A stretch of DNA of 64,000 nt. Origin: Pseudomonas poae. Lineage in GTDB: Bacteria; Pseudomonadota; Gammaproteobacteria; Pseudomonadales; Pseudomonadaceae. Positions within the stretch are counted from its first letter, which is position 1. Each line of letters starts with the position of its first letter. The position numbers were made by a program, and so were the translations under genes. Below the pieces are notes generated by a model that made no database searches, was not told where the DNA came from, and saw only the letters and a program-made list of their open reading frames with translations. This document shows positions 31,761-41,716 of the stretch, one piece after another. The stretch lies in the NCBI RefSeq assembly GCF_001439785.1, contig NZ_JYLI01000010.1, positions 62,001 through 126,000 of the forward strand, written 5' to 3'.

Positions 31761-32972
31761 TCACCCGCCCGTGCCCAGGAACGGCAGCGCCAGGTAAAGT
31801 TTGATCACCAACGCGTTGGTGATATCGATGAAAAACGCGCCCACCATCGGCACTACCAGAAAGGCGATCTGCGAGGGCCCGAAGCGTTGCGTCACGGCCT
31901 GCATATTGGCGATCGCAGTGGGCGTGGCGCCCAGGCCGAACCCGCAGTGCCCCGCTGCCAACACCGCCGCGTCGTAATTGCTGCCCATCACGCGGAAGGT
32001 CACGAATATCGCGAACAGCGCCATCAACAGCGCCTGGGCCGCCAGCAGAATCACAATCGGCAAGGCCAGGGCCGCCAGATCCCACAGCTTGAGCGACATC
32101 AAGGCAATCGCCAGGAACAACGACAGGCTGACATTGCCCAGCAGCGACACCTCGCGCTCGAACACCTGGTGCCAACCCAGCGCCGACAGACCGTTACGCA
32201 ACACAACACCCACGAACAGCACACAGACGAAGGTCGGTAACTCGAACGCCGTACCCTGGATCAACCCATTGAGGAACATACCAACCTGCAGGCTTATCGC
32301 CAGCAGCGCCAGGGTTTCGATAAACGAGGACGAGGTAATCATGCGTTCCCGATGGGGTTGCTCAAACCCCTTGGGCAGGCGCGGCAACGCCTGCTCGACC
32401 CCAGGCACCTGCACCCGCTTGATCAGCAGCCTCGCCACCGGCCCGCCGATCAAACCGCCCAGTACCAGGCCAAAAGTCGCCGACGCAATCGCAAGCTCAG
32501 AGGCCGAGGCAACGCCGTACTTGGCGCTGAAGACTCCGCCCCAGGCGGCACCGGTGCCGTGCCCACCGGACAGGGTAATGGAACCGGCCAGCAAGCCCAT
32601 CAGCGGATCGAGCCCGAGCATCCTGGCCAACGCGATGCCCATGGCATTTTGCAGCACCAGCAGGCCTGTCACCACCAACAGGAAAATGCCGAGTAGGCGT
32701 CCACCTGCCTTCAGGCTGGCGAAATCGGCATTCAGGCCAATGGTGGCGAAAAACGCCAGCATCAAAGGCGTTTGCAGCGATGCATCGAAGCGAACTTCAA
32801 CACCCGCCATTAGACGCAACACCACCAATAGCGCGGCCACCAACAAACCACCGGCCACCGGCTCGGGAATGCTGTAAGTGCGTAGAAAGCCCATACGGGC
32901 CACCAGCCAGCGTCCCAGCAACAGCACCAGGGAAGCGGCGACCAGGGTTGAATAAAAGTCGAGTTGAAGCAT
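31761..32972 (-). CDS. gltS: Sodium/glutamate symporter GltS
   Basis: A 403-residue membrane protein with about ten helices starting MLQLDFYSTLVAASLVLLLG. The two inverted repeats carry the GltS re-entrant motifs SGGHGTGAAWG and GHCGFGLGATPTAIANM. It takes up glutamate with Na+. It is convergent with the peptidase gene, which may release glutamate-containing peptides; that functional link is only a guess. Confidence 0.93.
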   Translation of the reverse strand: MLQLDFYSTLVAASLVLLLGRWLVARMGFLRTYSIPEPVAGGLLVAALLVVLRLMAGVEVRFDASLQTPLMLAFFATIGLNADFASLKAGGRLLGIFLLVVTGLLVLQNAMGIALARMLGLDPLMGLLAGSITLSGGHGTGAAWGGVFSAKYGVASASELAIASATFGLVLGGLIGGPVARLLIKRVQVPGVEQALPRLPKGFEQPHRERMITSSSFIETLALLAISLQVGMFLNGLIQGTAFELPTFVCVLFVGVVLRNGLSALGWHQVFEREVSLLGNVSLSLFLAIALMSLKLWDLAALALPIVILLAAQALLMALFAIFVTFRVMGSNYDAAVLAAGHCGFGLGATPTAIANMQAVTQRFGPSQIAFLVVPMVGAFFIDITNALVIKLYLALPFLGTGG

Positions 32973-33159
32973 GGGCAGTCCGCTGAAGGATGATGGGCTG
33001 GCCAGAGTAGAGACAGAGGCACCTGTGCACAGCTACCCAAAGAGAAATGCAGAACCTTCCCGCACACTTCACAAAAAAACCTACGCGCAGGGTAAATTTT
33101 TCGCGTTTTAGCTCATCAGAACGGCAGGCGGAATGTATCCGATCAAAAAACGCACAAAC

Positions 33160-33191
33160 AAAAACGCCGATCATCTCTGATCGGCGTTTTT
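33160..33191. terminator. Bidirectional terminator of the tRNA-Gly/Glu operon
   Basis: AAAAACGCCGATCA and TGATCGGCGTTTTT form a hairpin with flanking A and T tracts, ending the minus-strand tRNA operon. Its stem is the same as the terminator at 31705-31736. Confidence 0.88.
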
Positions 33192-33199
33192 GTTGAATA

Positions 33200-33275
<76 letters not shown>

Positions 33276-33278
33276 AAA

Positions 33279-33354
33279 TGGCGTCCCCTAGGGGACTCGA
33301 ACCCCTGTTACCGCCGTGAAAGGGCGGTGTCCTAGGCCACTAGACGAAGGGGAC
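33279..33354 (-). tRNA. tRNA-Glu (TTC), copy 1
   Basis: A 76-nt cloverleaf with encoded CCA, acceptor stem GTCCCCT/AGGGGAC and anticodon TTC in CTTTCAC. Three bases separate it from tRNA-Gly. Confidence 0.96.
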
Positions 33355-33459
33355 ACGCTACTGAAACACATGGTGTGTATTTCAGTGCCCAGAGGCCGCG
33401 TCCGAAGACGTGGTCCTGGTTTCACTCAGTGCCGCCCGAGAGCAGCACTGCTTAAAAAC

Positions 33460-33535
<76 letters not shown>

Positions 33536-33538
33536 ATA

Positions 33539-33614
33539 TGGCGTCCCCTAGGGGACTCGAACCCCTGTTACCGCCGTGAAAGGGCGGTGTCCTAGGCCAC
33601 TAGACGAAGGGGAC
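33539..33614 (-). tRNA. tRNA-Glu (TTC), copy 2
   Basis: A 76-nt gene identical to the copy 260 bases to the left, anticodon TTC. It is the first tRNA behind the promoter at 33677-33705. Confidence 0.96.
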
Positions 33615-33676
33615 ACACGTACAACATTCACTCCCTACCGCGTTTCGCTGTGTGCTTTACGCTGTAAGTGGCGCGC

Positions 33677-33705
33677 ATTCTATGGATGGATTGAAAGGTC
33701 GTCAA
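33677..33705 (-). promoter_or_regulatory. Sigma-70 promoter of the tRNA-Glu/Gly operon
   Basis: On the minus strand TTGACG (33700-33705), a 17-bp spacer and TAGAAT (33677-33682), followed by the GC-rich discriminator GCGCGCC. It is a near-consensus stable-RNA promoter of the same design as the tRNA-Val/Asp promoter. Confidence 0.85.
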
Positions 33706-33973
33706 CCCCCAAGGATAAATTTATTTAAATCAATGACTTCCCCCGTGTTTACGCGCCCATACGGGCGTTGCGCCGCCCTGTAACCCGGCGCCTATATTCC
33801 AGCGCCCGACAAGGCGCTATAGTTCGCTCCAACAGATGATGGCAATGTGCGCTCATTCATCCAACGCTATACCTATATAGAAGAAGGTACCTGGGCAACT
33901 GGTCGAACAGCCCTATCCGCCAGATGGCCCAGTCACTACACTCCACAGCAAACCCTATTAAGAGGTCACGCCG
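33706..33973. other. Intergenic region between the tRNA promoter and the coiled-coil protein gene
   Basis: With the tRNA leader this makes a stretch of about 360 bases without a gene. It is divergent, so it should hold the promoter for the gene at 33974. No convincing frame or repeat is seen apart from short GGCGC palindromes near 33750-33820. Confidence 0.5.
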
Positions 33974-34744
33974 GTGACACCACTCATGATCACCCTGCTG
34001 GTAGTAGTCGGGATCGTAATATTGATCGCCATTGGCTACATGAACCACGTGGTGGAAAACAACAAGCTGGAAAAGAAACGCACCGAGATCGAACTCAACG
34101 ACCGGCTGCGTCGCTGCGGCGAAATCACCGAGACCTTCCCCGGCCAGTTGATGACCCCGGCGCTCAAGCTGTTGCTCACCCGCCTGGAACTCAACGTCAA
34201 CCAGCGCCTGCTCAACCTCAACAAATCCAGCGCGGCGCTCAAGGCGCGGATTGGCGAACTCGATGCACTGATCGCCCAGGGCGAATCGATCCCCGTCGCC
34301 AACCCGCCCGCCCCGATTCAGACCGAAGCCAAGGCCAAGGACGTGCGCTTCCTGCTCGAAGCCCTGCACGGCCAGGTCACCCGCGCCGCTCAGGACGGCT
34401 TCCTGCCGGCCAACGAAGCCAAGCACTGGATCCGCGAAATTCGTCACATCCTGGTGCTGCTGCATATCGAGTTCTTCAACAACCTCGGCCAGCACGCCTT
34501 GCAGCAAGGCCAACCAGGCCAGGCACGCCTGGCCTTCGAGCGTGGCGTGCAGTACCTGCGCAAACAACCGGAACCGGTGTTCTACAACACCCAACTGAAA
34601 ATGCTCGAATCCCAGCTGGCCCGCGCCAACTCCACCGTCCTGACCAACAGCCAGCCCGCCGAAGACGAAATCAACGAACTGACCGAAGGCCTGAAAACCG
34701 ACGACGCTGATGCAGCGTGGAAGAAGAAGGCAATCTACGACTGA
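33974..34744 (+). CDS. Membrane-anchored coiled-coil protein of unknown function
   Basis: A 256-residue protein with one N-terminal membrane helix (MITLLVVVGIVILIAIGYMN) followed by a charged, helix-forming, probably coiled-coil cytoplasmic region (NNKLEKKRTEIELNDRLRRC) and a TPR-like helical part (HALQQGQPGQARLAFERGVQ). It starts with GTG at 33974 after AAGAGG, or with ATG at 33986. Similar Pseudomonas proteins are annotated only as hypothetical; I do not recognise a function. Confidence 0.75.
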   Translation: MTPLMITLLVVVGIVILIAIGYMNHVVENNKLEKKRTEIELNDRLRRCGEITETFPGQLMTPALKLLLTRLELNVNQRLLNLNKSSAALKARIGELDALIAQGESIPVANPPAPIQTEAKAKDVRFLLEALHGQVTRAAQDGFLPANEAKHWIREIRHILVLLHIEFFNNLGQHALQQGQPGQARLAFERGVQYLRKQPEPVFYNTQLKMLESQLARANSTVLTNSQPAEDEINELTEGLKTDDADAAWKKKAIYD

Positions 34745-34792
34745 TCGACCACCGTCGATCCGCTCAAGCCCGAGTGGTGAGGCGAAGGCCCA

Positions 34793-34824
34793 GGGTTACT
34801 TTTGTGCCGTTACAAAAGTGACCC
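34793..34824. repeat. Inverted repeat, GGGTTACTTTTGT type
   Basis: GGGTTACTTTTGT at 34793-34805 pairs with ACAAAAGTGACCC at 34812-34824 (one G-T type mismatch). It may end transcription of the preceding gene. Similar palindromes are common between proteobacterial genes. Confidence 0.6.
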
Positions 34825-34888
34825 GCTGTAAAAGCGGACCCCCAAGCCGCCATTACTGAAGCAACGGATATGTACACAATAGACCGCC

Positions 34889-34912
34889 ATCGGGAGCAGC
34901 CCCCTCCCACAT
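34889..34912. repeat. Single REP element
   Basis: ATCGGGAGCAGCCCCCTCCC plus ACAT matches one arm of the paired REPs at 41609-41696 and 59165-59237. Confidence 0.65.
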
Positions 34913-35035
34913 TGGACCGCGCCCCACAAAAGCTCCCCCTCATAACCCCCCTGCAGTGCCATCACTTTGCACCTATCCCCCCGCCCCCGACTAGCGTAAA
35001 AAAGTCCCCTAACTCCCGCCAGCCCGAGGCCCCAC

Positions 35036-35848
35036 ATGCCTGTCGCCATAATTGATGGACAACCCCTCCACTACCTCGACCAGGGCGCCGGCCCAGTCGT
35101 CCTGCTGGGCTCAAGCTACCTCTGGGACCACACCATGTGGGCACCGCAGATCGAAGCCCTGTCGCAGCAATATCGCGTCATCGTCCCCGAGCTGTGGGGC
35201 CACGGCGAATCGGGCACGCTGCCCCCTCAAACCCAGTCCCTCGATGACCTGGCACGCCAGACCCTGGCCCTGCTGGACCAGTTGGAGATCCCCCAGGTCA
35301 ACCTGGTCGGCTTGTCGGTCGGCGGCATGTGGGGCGCACGCCTGGCATTGCGCGCACCGGAGCGCATCAACAGCGTGGTGCTCATGGACACCTACCTCGG
35401 TGCCGAACCGGAAGCCACGCGCCAGTACTATTTCTCACTGTTCCAGATGATCGAAGACGCCGGCGCCATTCCCCAGCCGTTGCTGGATGTGGTCGCGCCG
35501 ATCTTCTTTCGCGCCGATATCGACCGCGACTGCGCGCTCTATCAGGATTTTCGCAGCGCCCTGCAGGCCTTCTCCAAAGAACGCCTGATACACAGCATCG
35601 TGCCCCTGGGCCGCTTGATCTTCAGCCGTGAAGACATCCTGCAACAGCTGCCGCGCCTGGATGCCGATACCACCCTGGTGATGTGCGGCGAGCAGGACAA
35701 GCCGCGCCCGCCGGCCGAGTCTGCCGAGATGGCCGAGTTGATCGGCTGCGCCCTGACACTGATCCCCGACGCCGGGCATATTTCCAGCCGGGAGAACGCG
35801 GATTTCGTCAATGAAGCGCTGCTGACGTTCCTTGCCAACCACGCTTGA
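35036..35848 (+). CDS. Alpha/beta hydrolase
   Basis: A 270-residue alpha/beta hydrolase starting MPVAIIDGQPLHYLDQGAGP. The nucleophile elbow is GLSVGG (Ser) and the catalytic His is in DAGHIS; an Asp in CGEQDKPRP is the likely third residue. The oxyanion region reads GSSYLWD instead of the usual HGxxx. It is a cytoplasmic esterase or lactonase-like enzyme of unknown substrate. Confidence 0.85.
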   Translation: MPVAIIDGQPLHYLDQGAGPVVLLGSSYLWDHTMWAPQIEALSQQYRVIVPELWGHGESGTLPPQTQSLDDLARQTLALLDQLEIPQVNLVGLSVGGMWGARLALRAPERINSVVLMDTYLGAEPEATRQYYFSLFQMIEDAGAIPQPLLDVVAPIFFRADIDRDCALYQDFRSALQAFSKERLIHSIVPLGRLIFSREDILQQLPRLDADTTLVMCGEQDKPRPPAESAEMAELIGCALTLIPDAGHISSRENADFVNEALLTFLANHA

Positions 35849-35884
35849 CTGCCCTCGCCCTTTGATCGCCGTCCTACGCGGCGA

Positions 35885-37852
35885 TCAAAGGCGGAAGTGC
35901 CCTACCATGCCTTTGAGTTCAGTCCCCAACTGCGCCAGCTGGATGCTCGACGCAGCGTTGCCCTGCATGCTCAATGCCGAATGATCGGCACTCGCGCGGA
36001 TGCTGGTGACGCTGCGGTTGATCTCTTCAGCCACCGAGCTTTGCTCCTCGGCGGCAGCGGCAATCTGCTGGTTCATCTGCTGGATCAAGGACACGGCCGT
36101 CGCGATGCTGCCCAGGGCACTTTCGGTTTCCAGCGCATCACTGACCGCCAGCTTCACCAGTTCACCACTCTGCTGGATCTGCTGCACCGACGACTGCGCC
36201 GCATTGCGCAAGGTGCTGACCAGCCGCTCGATTTCTTCCGTCGATTGCTGGGTCCGTTTGGCCAACGCTCGCACCTCGTCGGCCACCACCGCGAAGCCAC
36301 GGCCCTGCTCACCGGCGCGGGCGGCTTCAATGGCGGCGTTCAGGGCCAGCAGGTTGGTCTGCTCGGCCACGCTCTTGATCACGCCTAGAACCGTGCCGAT
36401 GTGCTGGATCTCGGCACTGAGGCTTTCGATACTGGCGCTGGCACTGGTGCTCGAGGTGGCAAGCAATTCGATGCGTTGCAGACTCAGGCGTACCACCTGT
36501 TGGCCGCTGTCGACCTTCTCATCCGCAGTCTGCGCGGCGTGCGCAGCCTCTTCGGCATTGCGCGCCACGTCGTGCACGGTGGCGTTCATCTGGTTCATCG
36601 CGGTGGCGACCTGCTCGGTCTCCTCCTTCTGACTGCTGACTTCAAGGTTGGTCTGCTCGGTAACGCTGGACAACGACTGCGCCGCACCGGCCAACTGCTC
36701 GATGCCGGCCTGCAGCCCGCTGACCATCTGGCTCAGGCCATTACCCATCTGCTGCATCGCCTGCATCAACTGGCCGATTTCATCTCGGCGGCTTACGTCC
36801 ATGCGCCCGGTCAGGTCGCCGTCCGCAATCTGCCTGGCCACCGCAATCACGCTGCGCAGCGGCGCGACGATCAAACGGGTAATCAGCCACGCTGCCATCA
36901 GCCCCACCAGCAATGCCAGCGCGGACGAACCAATGATCAGCAGCGTGCTGTTGACCAACTGCGCCTGCATCGACTGGTCTTCGGCGTCATACGCCTGATT
37001 GACGCGGCTGACCACCTGATCGGCGCGCTCACGCAATTGTTGGTAGACCACTTTTTCCTGGGCCAGCAGGTCGGTGTATTCACCGAGCTTTTCGCTGAAC
37101 GCGGCGATATGCCCGGAGACTTCATTGAGTACGGTCTGATAGCCGGCGTCCTTGACCGACGTTTTCAACTGCTCGACCTGTGCCAGCGCCTGGTCGGCCT
37201 GTTCGATCTTGCCCTGCTCGGCGTCCTCGGCATCCGCCCTGCGGCTCTGGTCCAGACGTAACCGGGCTTCGTTCATCGCCTGCAGCATCAAGCGCGATAC
37301 CTGGCTGATCTGCCCCGCCTGCTCGATCAGCTCCGCGCCTTCCCGGCCCTGACTCTCCTTGAGACCTTCGGCGCCGTCGTCCGCCAGGCCGGACTGCAAC
37401 ACATCGAGGTTATTGGCCACGCTGGACACCGACCAACTGGCCATTTCCAGCGCCAGGTCCTTGGCCTGGGTCAGTTCCACAAACCCGTCGAATGCCTTGC
37501 GATAGGCATCGAGGGCTTGCTCGACATCGGTCATCACCGGCCCATTGGCGGCTGACTGCGCCTTGAGACTGGCCGCCAGCGCGGCCAGGGCGTCGACACG
37601 TTCATGCAGCGCATCCACCGCCTTGGGGTCGGCGTGCAGCGCATAGTCCTGCTCGATCAGGCGCACCTTGAGCAAGCCGTCATTGAGCGACGACATGCGC
37701 TTGAGCCCATCGAAACGCTGACCAACCGTGTGCAGGGACCACACGCCAATCGCAGCCACCAGCGCCGTCAGCAGCAATACCAGCGCAAAACCCAAGCCCA
37801 GCTTCTTCGCCATACCGAGGTTGGCGAAACGTCGTTGCACGCCCGAAATCAT
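35885..37852 (-). CDS. Methyl-accepting chemotaxis protein with HBM-like sensor region
   Basis: A 655-residue chemoreceptor: one membrane helix near residues 15-35, a roughly 260-residue all-helical periplasmic region resembling the helical bimodular (HBM) sensor, a second helix, a HAMP domain ([20 protein letters not shown]) and the signalling tip ending in the hairpin [23 protein letters not shown] receptors such as McpS sense small organic acids; the ligand here is unknown. ATG 37852 is chosen for the GGAGGGG site; the upstream frame would put 33 residues before the first helix. No CheR-binding pentapeptide is seen at the C-terminus. Confidence 0.9.
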   Translation of the reverse strand: MISGVQRRFANLGMAKKLGLGFALVLLLTALVAAIGVWSLHTVGQRFDGLKRMSSLNDGLLKVRLIEQDYALHADPKAVDALHERVDALAALAASLKAQSAANGPVMTDVEQALDAYRKAFDGFVELTQAKDLALEMASWSVSSVANNLDVLQSGLADDGAEGLKESQGREGAELIEQAGQISQVSRLMLQAMNEARLRLDQSRRADAEDAEQGKIEQADQALAQVEQLKTSVKDAGYQTVLNEVSGHIAAFSEKLGEYTDLLAQEKVVYQQLRERADQVVSRVNQAYDAEDQSMQAQLVNSTLLIIGSSALALLVGLMAAWLITRLIVAPLRSVIAVARQIADGDLTGRMDVSRRDEIGQLMQAMQQMGNGLSQMVSGLQAGIEQLAGAAQSLSSVTEQTNLEVSSQKEETEQVATAMNQMNATVHDVARNAEEAAHAAQTADEKVDSGQQVVRLSLQRIELLATSSTSASASIESLSAEIQHIGTVLGVIKSVAEQTNLLALNAAIEAARAGEQGRGFAVVADEVRALAKRTQQSTEEIERLVSTLRNAAQSSVQQIQQSGELVKLAVSDALETESALGSIATAVSLIQQMNQQIAAAAEEQSSVAEEINRSVTSIRASADHSALSMQGNAASSIQLAQLGTELKGMVGHFRL

Positions 37853-37966
37853 TGCACTTGCCCCTCCAGCAATGGCGGATGCCACACGCCCGGTTTTATC
37901 AGCAGCGAGATTGGCAACCACAAGGCCCTGAACACAAGTCGTTGACGCCACAATAATGGCAAAAAG

Positions 37967-39379
37967 CTACGTACTGGTCGTTTTCAGAATGGTCGAGGTC
38001 GATCTGGCCGGTCCCATCGCGCGAAATAACGCCAGCGCCCGCTCATCACCGGCATAGGCGACATTGATGCGCAGCCAATCGCAGGGTTCACCCGCCGGGT
38101 TGAACAGCGCGCCTGGCGTCAACAATACCCCCAGTCGCCGAGCACAGGCCTGCACATGCGATGGGGCGCCAAGCCCCGGCCGCGCCCACAGGAACATGCC
38201 GCCGGCGGGCACGGTAAACACCTGCCATTCTTCGTCTTCCAGCACTTGCACCGTGGCGGCCATTTGCGCGTTCAGGCGCTTGCGCAGGCGTTGCGCCCAC
38301 TTGCGGTAAGTGCCGTTGGCCAGCAGCGTCGCCACGACGGCTTCGGCAAAACGCGAGGTGCCGATGCCCGTCAGCGTCTTGAGGTGGGCCAGTTGCGCAA
38401 TGAGCGAAGCGCCCGCGCTCAAATAGCCCACGCGCAAGGCGCTGCTCAGGGTCTTGGAAAAGCTCGATACATAGATGACACGTTCCGCATGGGCCAGTGC
38501 CGCCAGCCGTATGCAACTGGCAGGTTGCAGGTCGCCGTAGACATCCTCCTCAATGATCAGAAAGTCGTTGCAGCACGCAAGCGCCAGCAAGCGTTCGGCC
38601 ACGTCGCGGCTCAAGCTGGACCCGGTGGGGTTGTGGTAGAGGCTGCTGGTGAACAGGCACTTGGGCCGATGACGTTGCAGCAGCGCTTCCAGCGCCGCAA
38701 TATCCGGGCCGCAACCGGTGCCGGGTACCTCCAGCCGCGTGACGCCGTGAAACGCCAATTGGCGGTAAAGGTTGCCATAGCCCGGCGTCTCGACCACCAC
38801 CGTATCCCCGGCCTTGAGCAGCGTGCGAATGAGCAGGTCCTGGGCATGACTGGCACCGTGGGTGGTGAGAATGCACTCCAGATTGCTGCTCACCTGAATC
38901 TGGTTCAGACGCTTGAGCAATTGCTCGCGCAATGCCGGCAACCCCAGGGGCGTGCTGTAGTTGAACAGGCCGGCGGTGTCGGTACGGCTGACTTCGCGGA
39001 TCGCATAACTGAGGTCATCGCTTTCGCGCCAGTCGTCTGGCAACCAGCCGCACCCCAGTTTCAGCTCACCCAGGGGGCTGTCGGTGAAGGCGCCCCACTC
39101 GCGTTCCGCACCTTCATGCCAGGGCGGCTCGTGAAACACGGGCGCAGGTGCCACCACAAACCCGGAGCCCTTGCTGGAGGCCAGTAGCCCCTGGGCGACC
39201 AGCCGCTCCAGAGCCTCGACCACGTTTGACTGGCTGAGCAGGTTGTCGAGGGCCAATTGCCGGATGGAGGGCAGGCGCGTGCCGGGGCTTACTCCGTTAC
39301 TGCGGATCCACTCGGCCACCGCGCTGACGATTTGCTGCACCACCGGTACAAGGGCTTGTCGATCGATCCCTAAATCCAT
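37967..39379 (-). CDS. MocR-type (GntR/aminotransferase) regulator
   Basis: A 470-residue protein with an N-terminal GntR winged helix (TRLPSIRQLALDNLLSQSNV) and a class I aminotransferase-like domain. The PLP lysine is in SSFSKTLSSALRVGYL and the PLP-phosphate region is intact. MocR regulators sense PLP or PLP-amino acid adducts and often control a neighbouring transporter or enzyme gene. Here the nearest gene upstream, on the same strand, is the SDR gene; no divergent target is present. Confidence 0.88.
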   Translation of the reverse strand: MDLGIDRQALVPVVQQIVSAVAEWIRSNGVSPGTRLPSIRQLALDNLLSQSNVVEALERLVAQGLLASSKGSGFVVAPAPVFHEPPWHEGAEREWGAFTDSPLGELKLGCGWLPDDWRESDDLSYAIREVSRTDTAGLFNYSTPLGLPALREQLLKRLNQIQVSSNLECILTTHGASHAQDLLIRTLLKAGDTVVVETPGYGNLYRQLAFHGVTRLEVPGTGCGPDIAALEALLQRHRPKCLFTSSLYHNPTGSSLSRDVAERLLALACCNDFLIIEEDVYGDLQPASCIRLAALAHAERVIYVSSFSKTLSSALRVGYLSAGASLIAQLAHLKTLTGIGTSRFAEAVVATLLANGTYRKWAQRLRKRLNAQMAATVQVLEDEEWQVFTVPAGGMFLWARPGLGAPSHVQACARRLGVLLTPGALFNPAGEPCDWLRINVAYAGDERALALFRAMGPARSTSTILKTTST

Positions 39380-39580
39380 GAGCCACTCACTTGAACTGTC
39401 AGTTATTCAACCCGAGCAGTTAAGCACAGAAGCCCCTTCAGGCCTTTTTTGAATTCTTATTAAAGTATTGATTTTATTGAATTATTTACCTGATGACACA
39501 CATTCGAAGAAGCGTTCGTCCGTTCTGGAAACGCCCCACAACCACCCCCGGCCTTTTCGAATGGCGGGCGGCATCGCGTC

Positions 39581-40342
39581 CTAGATCGCCGTCGCACCAC
39601 CATCCACCGCCAGGGCCTGGCCCGTGGTGAAGGCCGCGCCATCACTGCACAAGTACAACACAGCGCTGGCAATTTCCTCGACCTTACCGATACGCCCCAC
39701 CGGGTGCATGGCTGCGGCAAACTCGGCTTTACGCGGATCGGCTTCCCAGGCACGGCGGAACATGTCGGTGTCGATCACCGCCGGGCACACTGCGTTGACG
39801 CGGATTTTCTTTTTCGCGTACTCAATTGCCGCCGACTTCGTCAGGCCGATCACTGCGTGCTTGGAGGCCGCATAAATGCTCATCTTCGGCGCCGCGCCCA
39901 GCCCGGCCACCGACGCGGTATTGACGATCGCCCCGCCGCCCTGGGCCAGCAGCAACGGCAACTGGTGCTTCATGCACAGCCACACGCCCTTGACGTTGAC
40001 CCCCATGATCGCGTCGAACTCATCCAGGCTACCGTCCGCCAGCTTGCCCTTCTCGATTTCGATGCCGGCATTATTGAAGGCGTAATCCAGGCGGCCATAA
40101 GCGGCGATGGTGTGCGCCATCAACTGCTGCACATCCTCTTCGAGGGTGACGTTGCAGCGCACGAACACTGCTTCACCGCCGGCCTGCCGGATCAGCGCGA
40201 CGGTACCCTCGCCGCCCGCCACATCCAGATCAGCGACCACCACCTGCAAGCCTTCGGCGGCAAACGCCAACGCGGTGGCGCGGCCGATACCGGCGGCGGC
40301 ACCCGTCACCAGGGCGACCTGGCCGGAAAATGTCATGCTCAT
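39581..40342 (-). CDS. Short-chain dehydrogenase/reductase (SDR)
   Basis: A 253-residue classical SDR with cofactor motif TGAAAGIGRA, NNAG, and the catalytic Ser (NTASVAG), Tyr-x-x-x-Lys (YAASK). The C-terminal TGQALAVDGG is typical. Asp in VVADLD suggests NAD preference. ATG 40342 follows AGGACC; upstream codons give no family sequence. Substrate is unknown. Confidence 0.9.
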   Translation of the reverse strand: MSMTFSGQVALVTGAAAGIGRATALAFAAEGLQVVVADLDVAGGEGTVALIRQAGGEAVFVRCNVTLEEDVQQLMAHTIAAYGRLDYAFNNAGIEIEKGKLADGSLDEFDAIMGVNVKGVWLCMKHQLPLLLAQGGGAIVNTASVAGLGAAPKMSIYAASKHAVIGLTKSAAIEYAKKKIRVNAVCPAVIDTDMFRRAWEADPRKAEFAAAMHPVGRIGKVEEIASAVLYLCSDGAAFTTGQALAVDGGATAI

Positions 40343-40570
40343 GGGGAAGGTCCTGTGGGAGAAATAACCGTGGGGCGAGTCTAGCCAAGGCCTGGCCTGG
40401 CGCGTCAGCACTATCAAAAGCCCGGTTGTGGCTGCATGAATCGCAGTGATAAGGGCACCGGCGGCACTATCATTCCTGTCTATCGGCGAGCATTCGCACG
40501 TCTGGCGAACACTTGCATTCACGCCACCGCAGGTCTATCACTCGGGGTTCATTTCTCAAGAGTCCCTGCC

Positions 40571-41578
40571 ATGACTGACCAGACCAACCGCCAGTTCCTG
40601 CTCGCCAAACGCCCGGTCGGCGCGGCCACGCGTGACACCTTCACCTATCAGGAAGTCCCGGTGGGCGTGCCTGGCGACGGGCAAGTGCTGGTGCACAACG
40701 AATACCTGTCCCTGGACCCGGCGATGCGTGGCTGGATGAACGAGGGCAAGTCCTACATCCCGCCGGTCGGCATTGGTGAAGTGATGCGCGCGTTGGGCGT
40801 AGGCAAGGTGATTGCGTCGAACAACCCGACGTTTAAGGTCGGCGATTATGTGAACGGCGCGCTGGGCGTGCAGGACTACTTCGTCGGCGAGCCGCGAGGC
40901 TTCTATAAAGTCGACCCGACACTGGCGCCTTTACCGCGTTACCTGTCGGCCCTGGGCATGACCGGCATGACCGCCTACTTCGCGCTGCTGGACACCGGCG
41001 CGCCCAAGGCCGGCGAAACCGTGGTGATCTCCGGCGCCGCCGGCGCGGTGGGCAGCATTGCCGGGCAGATCGCCAAGCTCAAGGGCTGCCGCGTGATCGG
41101 CATTGCCGGGGGCGCCGACAAGTGCAAGTTTCTGGTGGACGAACTCGGTTTCGACGCAGCCATCGACTACAAGAGCGAGGACGTGCCCGCCGCCCTCAAG
41201 CGCGAATGCCCCAAAGGCGTGGACGTGTATTTCGATAATGTCGGCGGCGATATTCTCGATGCCGTTCTCAGCCGCCTGGCGCTGAAGGCGCGGGTGGTGA
41301 TTTGCGGGGCCATCAGCCAGTACAACAACAAAGAAGCGGTGAAAGGCCCGGCCAACTACCTGTCATTGCTGGTCAATCGCGCACGCATGGAAGGCTTCGT
41401 GGTGATGGACCATGCCGCCAACTTCGCCGCTGCCGGGCAGGAAATGGCCGGCTGGATGGCCCAGGGCAAGCTCAAGAGCAAAGAAGATATTGTCGACGGG
41501 CTGGAAACATTCCCCGAGACCTTGATGAAGCTGTTCAATGGCGAGAACTTCGGCAAGCTGGTGCTCAAAGTCAGCTGA
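40571..41578 (+). CDS. NADP-dependent oxidoreductase (CurA/PTGR family)
   Basis: A 335-residue zinc-independent medium-chain reductase with YLSLDPAMRGWM near the N-terminus, the cofactor motif SGAAGAVGSIAGQIAKLKGC and FDNVGGDIL, all hallmarks of the curcumin reductase/leukotriene B4 dehydrogenase group. It reduces the double bond of alpha,beta-unsaturated ketones with NADPH, a detoxification role. ATG 40571 matches the family start (MTDQTNRQFLLAKRP). Confidence 0.9.
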   Translation: MTDQTNRQFLLAKRPVGAATRDTFTYQEVPVGVPGDGQVLVHNEYLSLDPAMRGWMNEGKSYIPPVGIGEVMRALGVGKVIASNNPTFKVGDYVNGALGVQDYFVGEPRGFYKVDPTLAPLPRYLSALGMTGMTAYFALLDTGAPKAGETVVISGAAGAVGSIAGQIAKLKGCRVIGIAGGADKCKFLVDELGFDAAIDYKSEDVPAALKRECPKGVDVYFDNVGGDILDAVLSRLALKARVVICGAISQYNNKEAVKGPANYLSLLVNRARMEGFVVMDHAANFAAAGQEMAGWMAQGKLKSKEDIVDGLETFPETLMKLFNGENFGKLVLKVS

Positions 41579-41608
41579 CGCAGTCTCTCAGGACACCCAC
41601 ATACACAT

Positions 41609-41696
41609 GTGGGAGGGGGCTTGCTCCCGATAGCGGTGGATCAATCGATGCCTATGTCGACTGTCACACTGCAATCGGGAGTAAGCCCCCTCCCAC
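41609..41696. repeat. Paired REP (REPIN)
   Basis: GTGGGAGGGGGCTTGCTCCC at 41609 and its inverted partner ending in CCTCCCAC at 41696 flank about 42 bases. The whole 88-bp unit can fold as one long hairpin and lies in a convergent gap. Confidence 0.88.
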
Positions 41697-41716
41697 TTTT
41701 GTGTTTGCCTTGGGTA

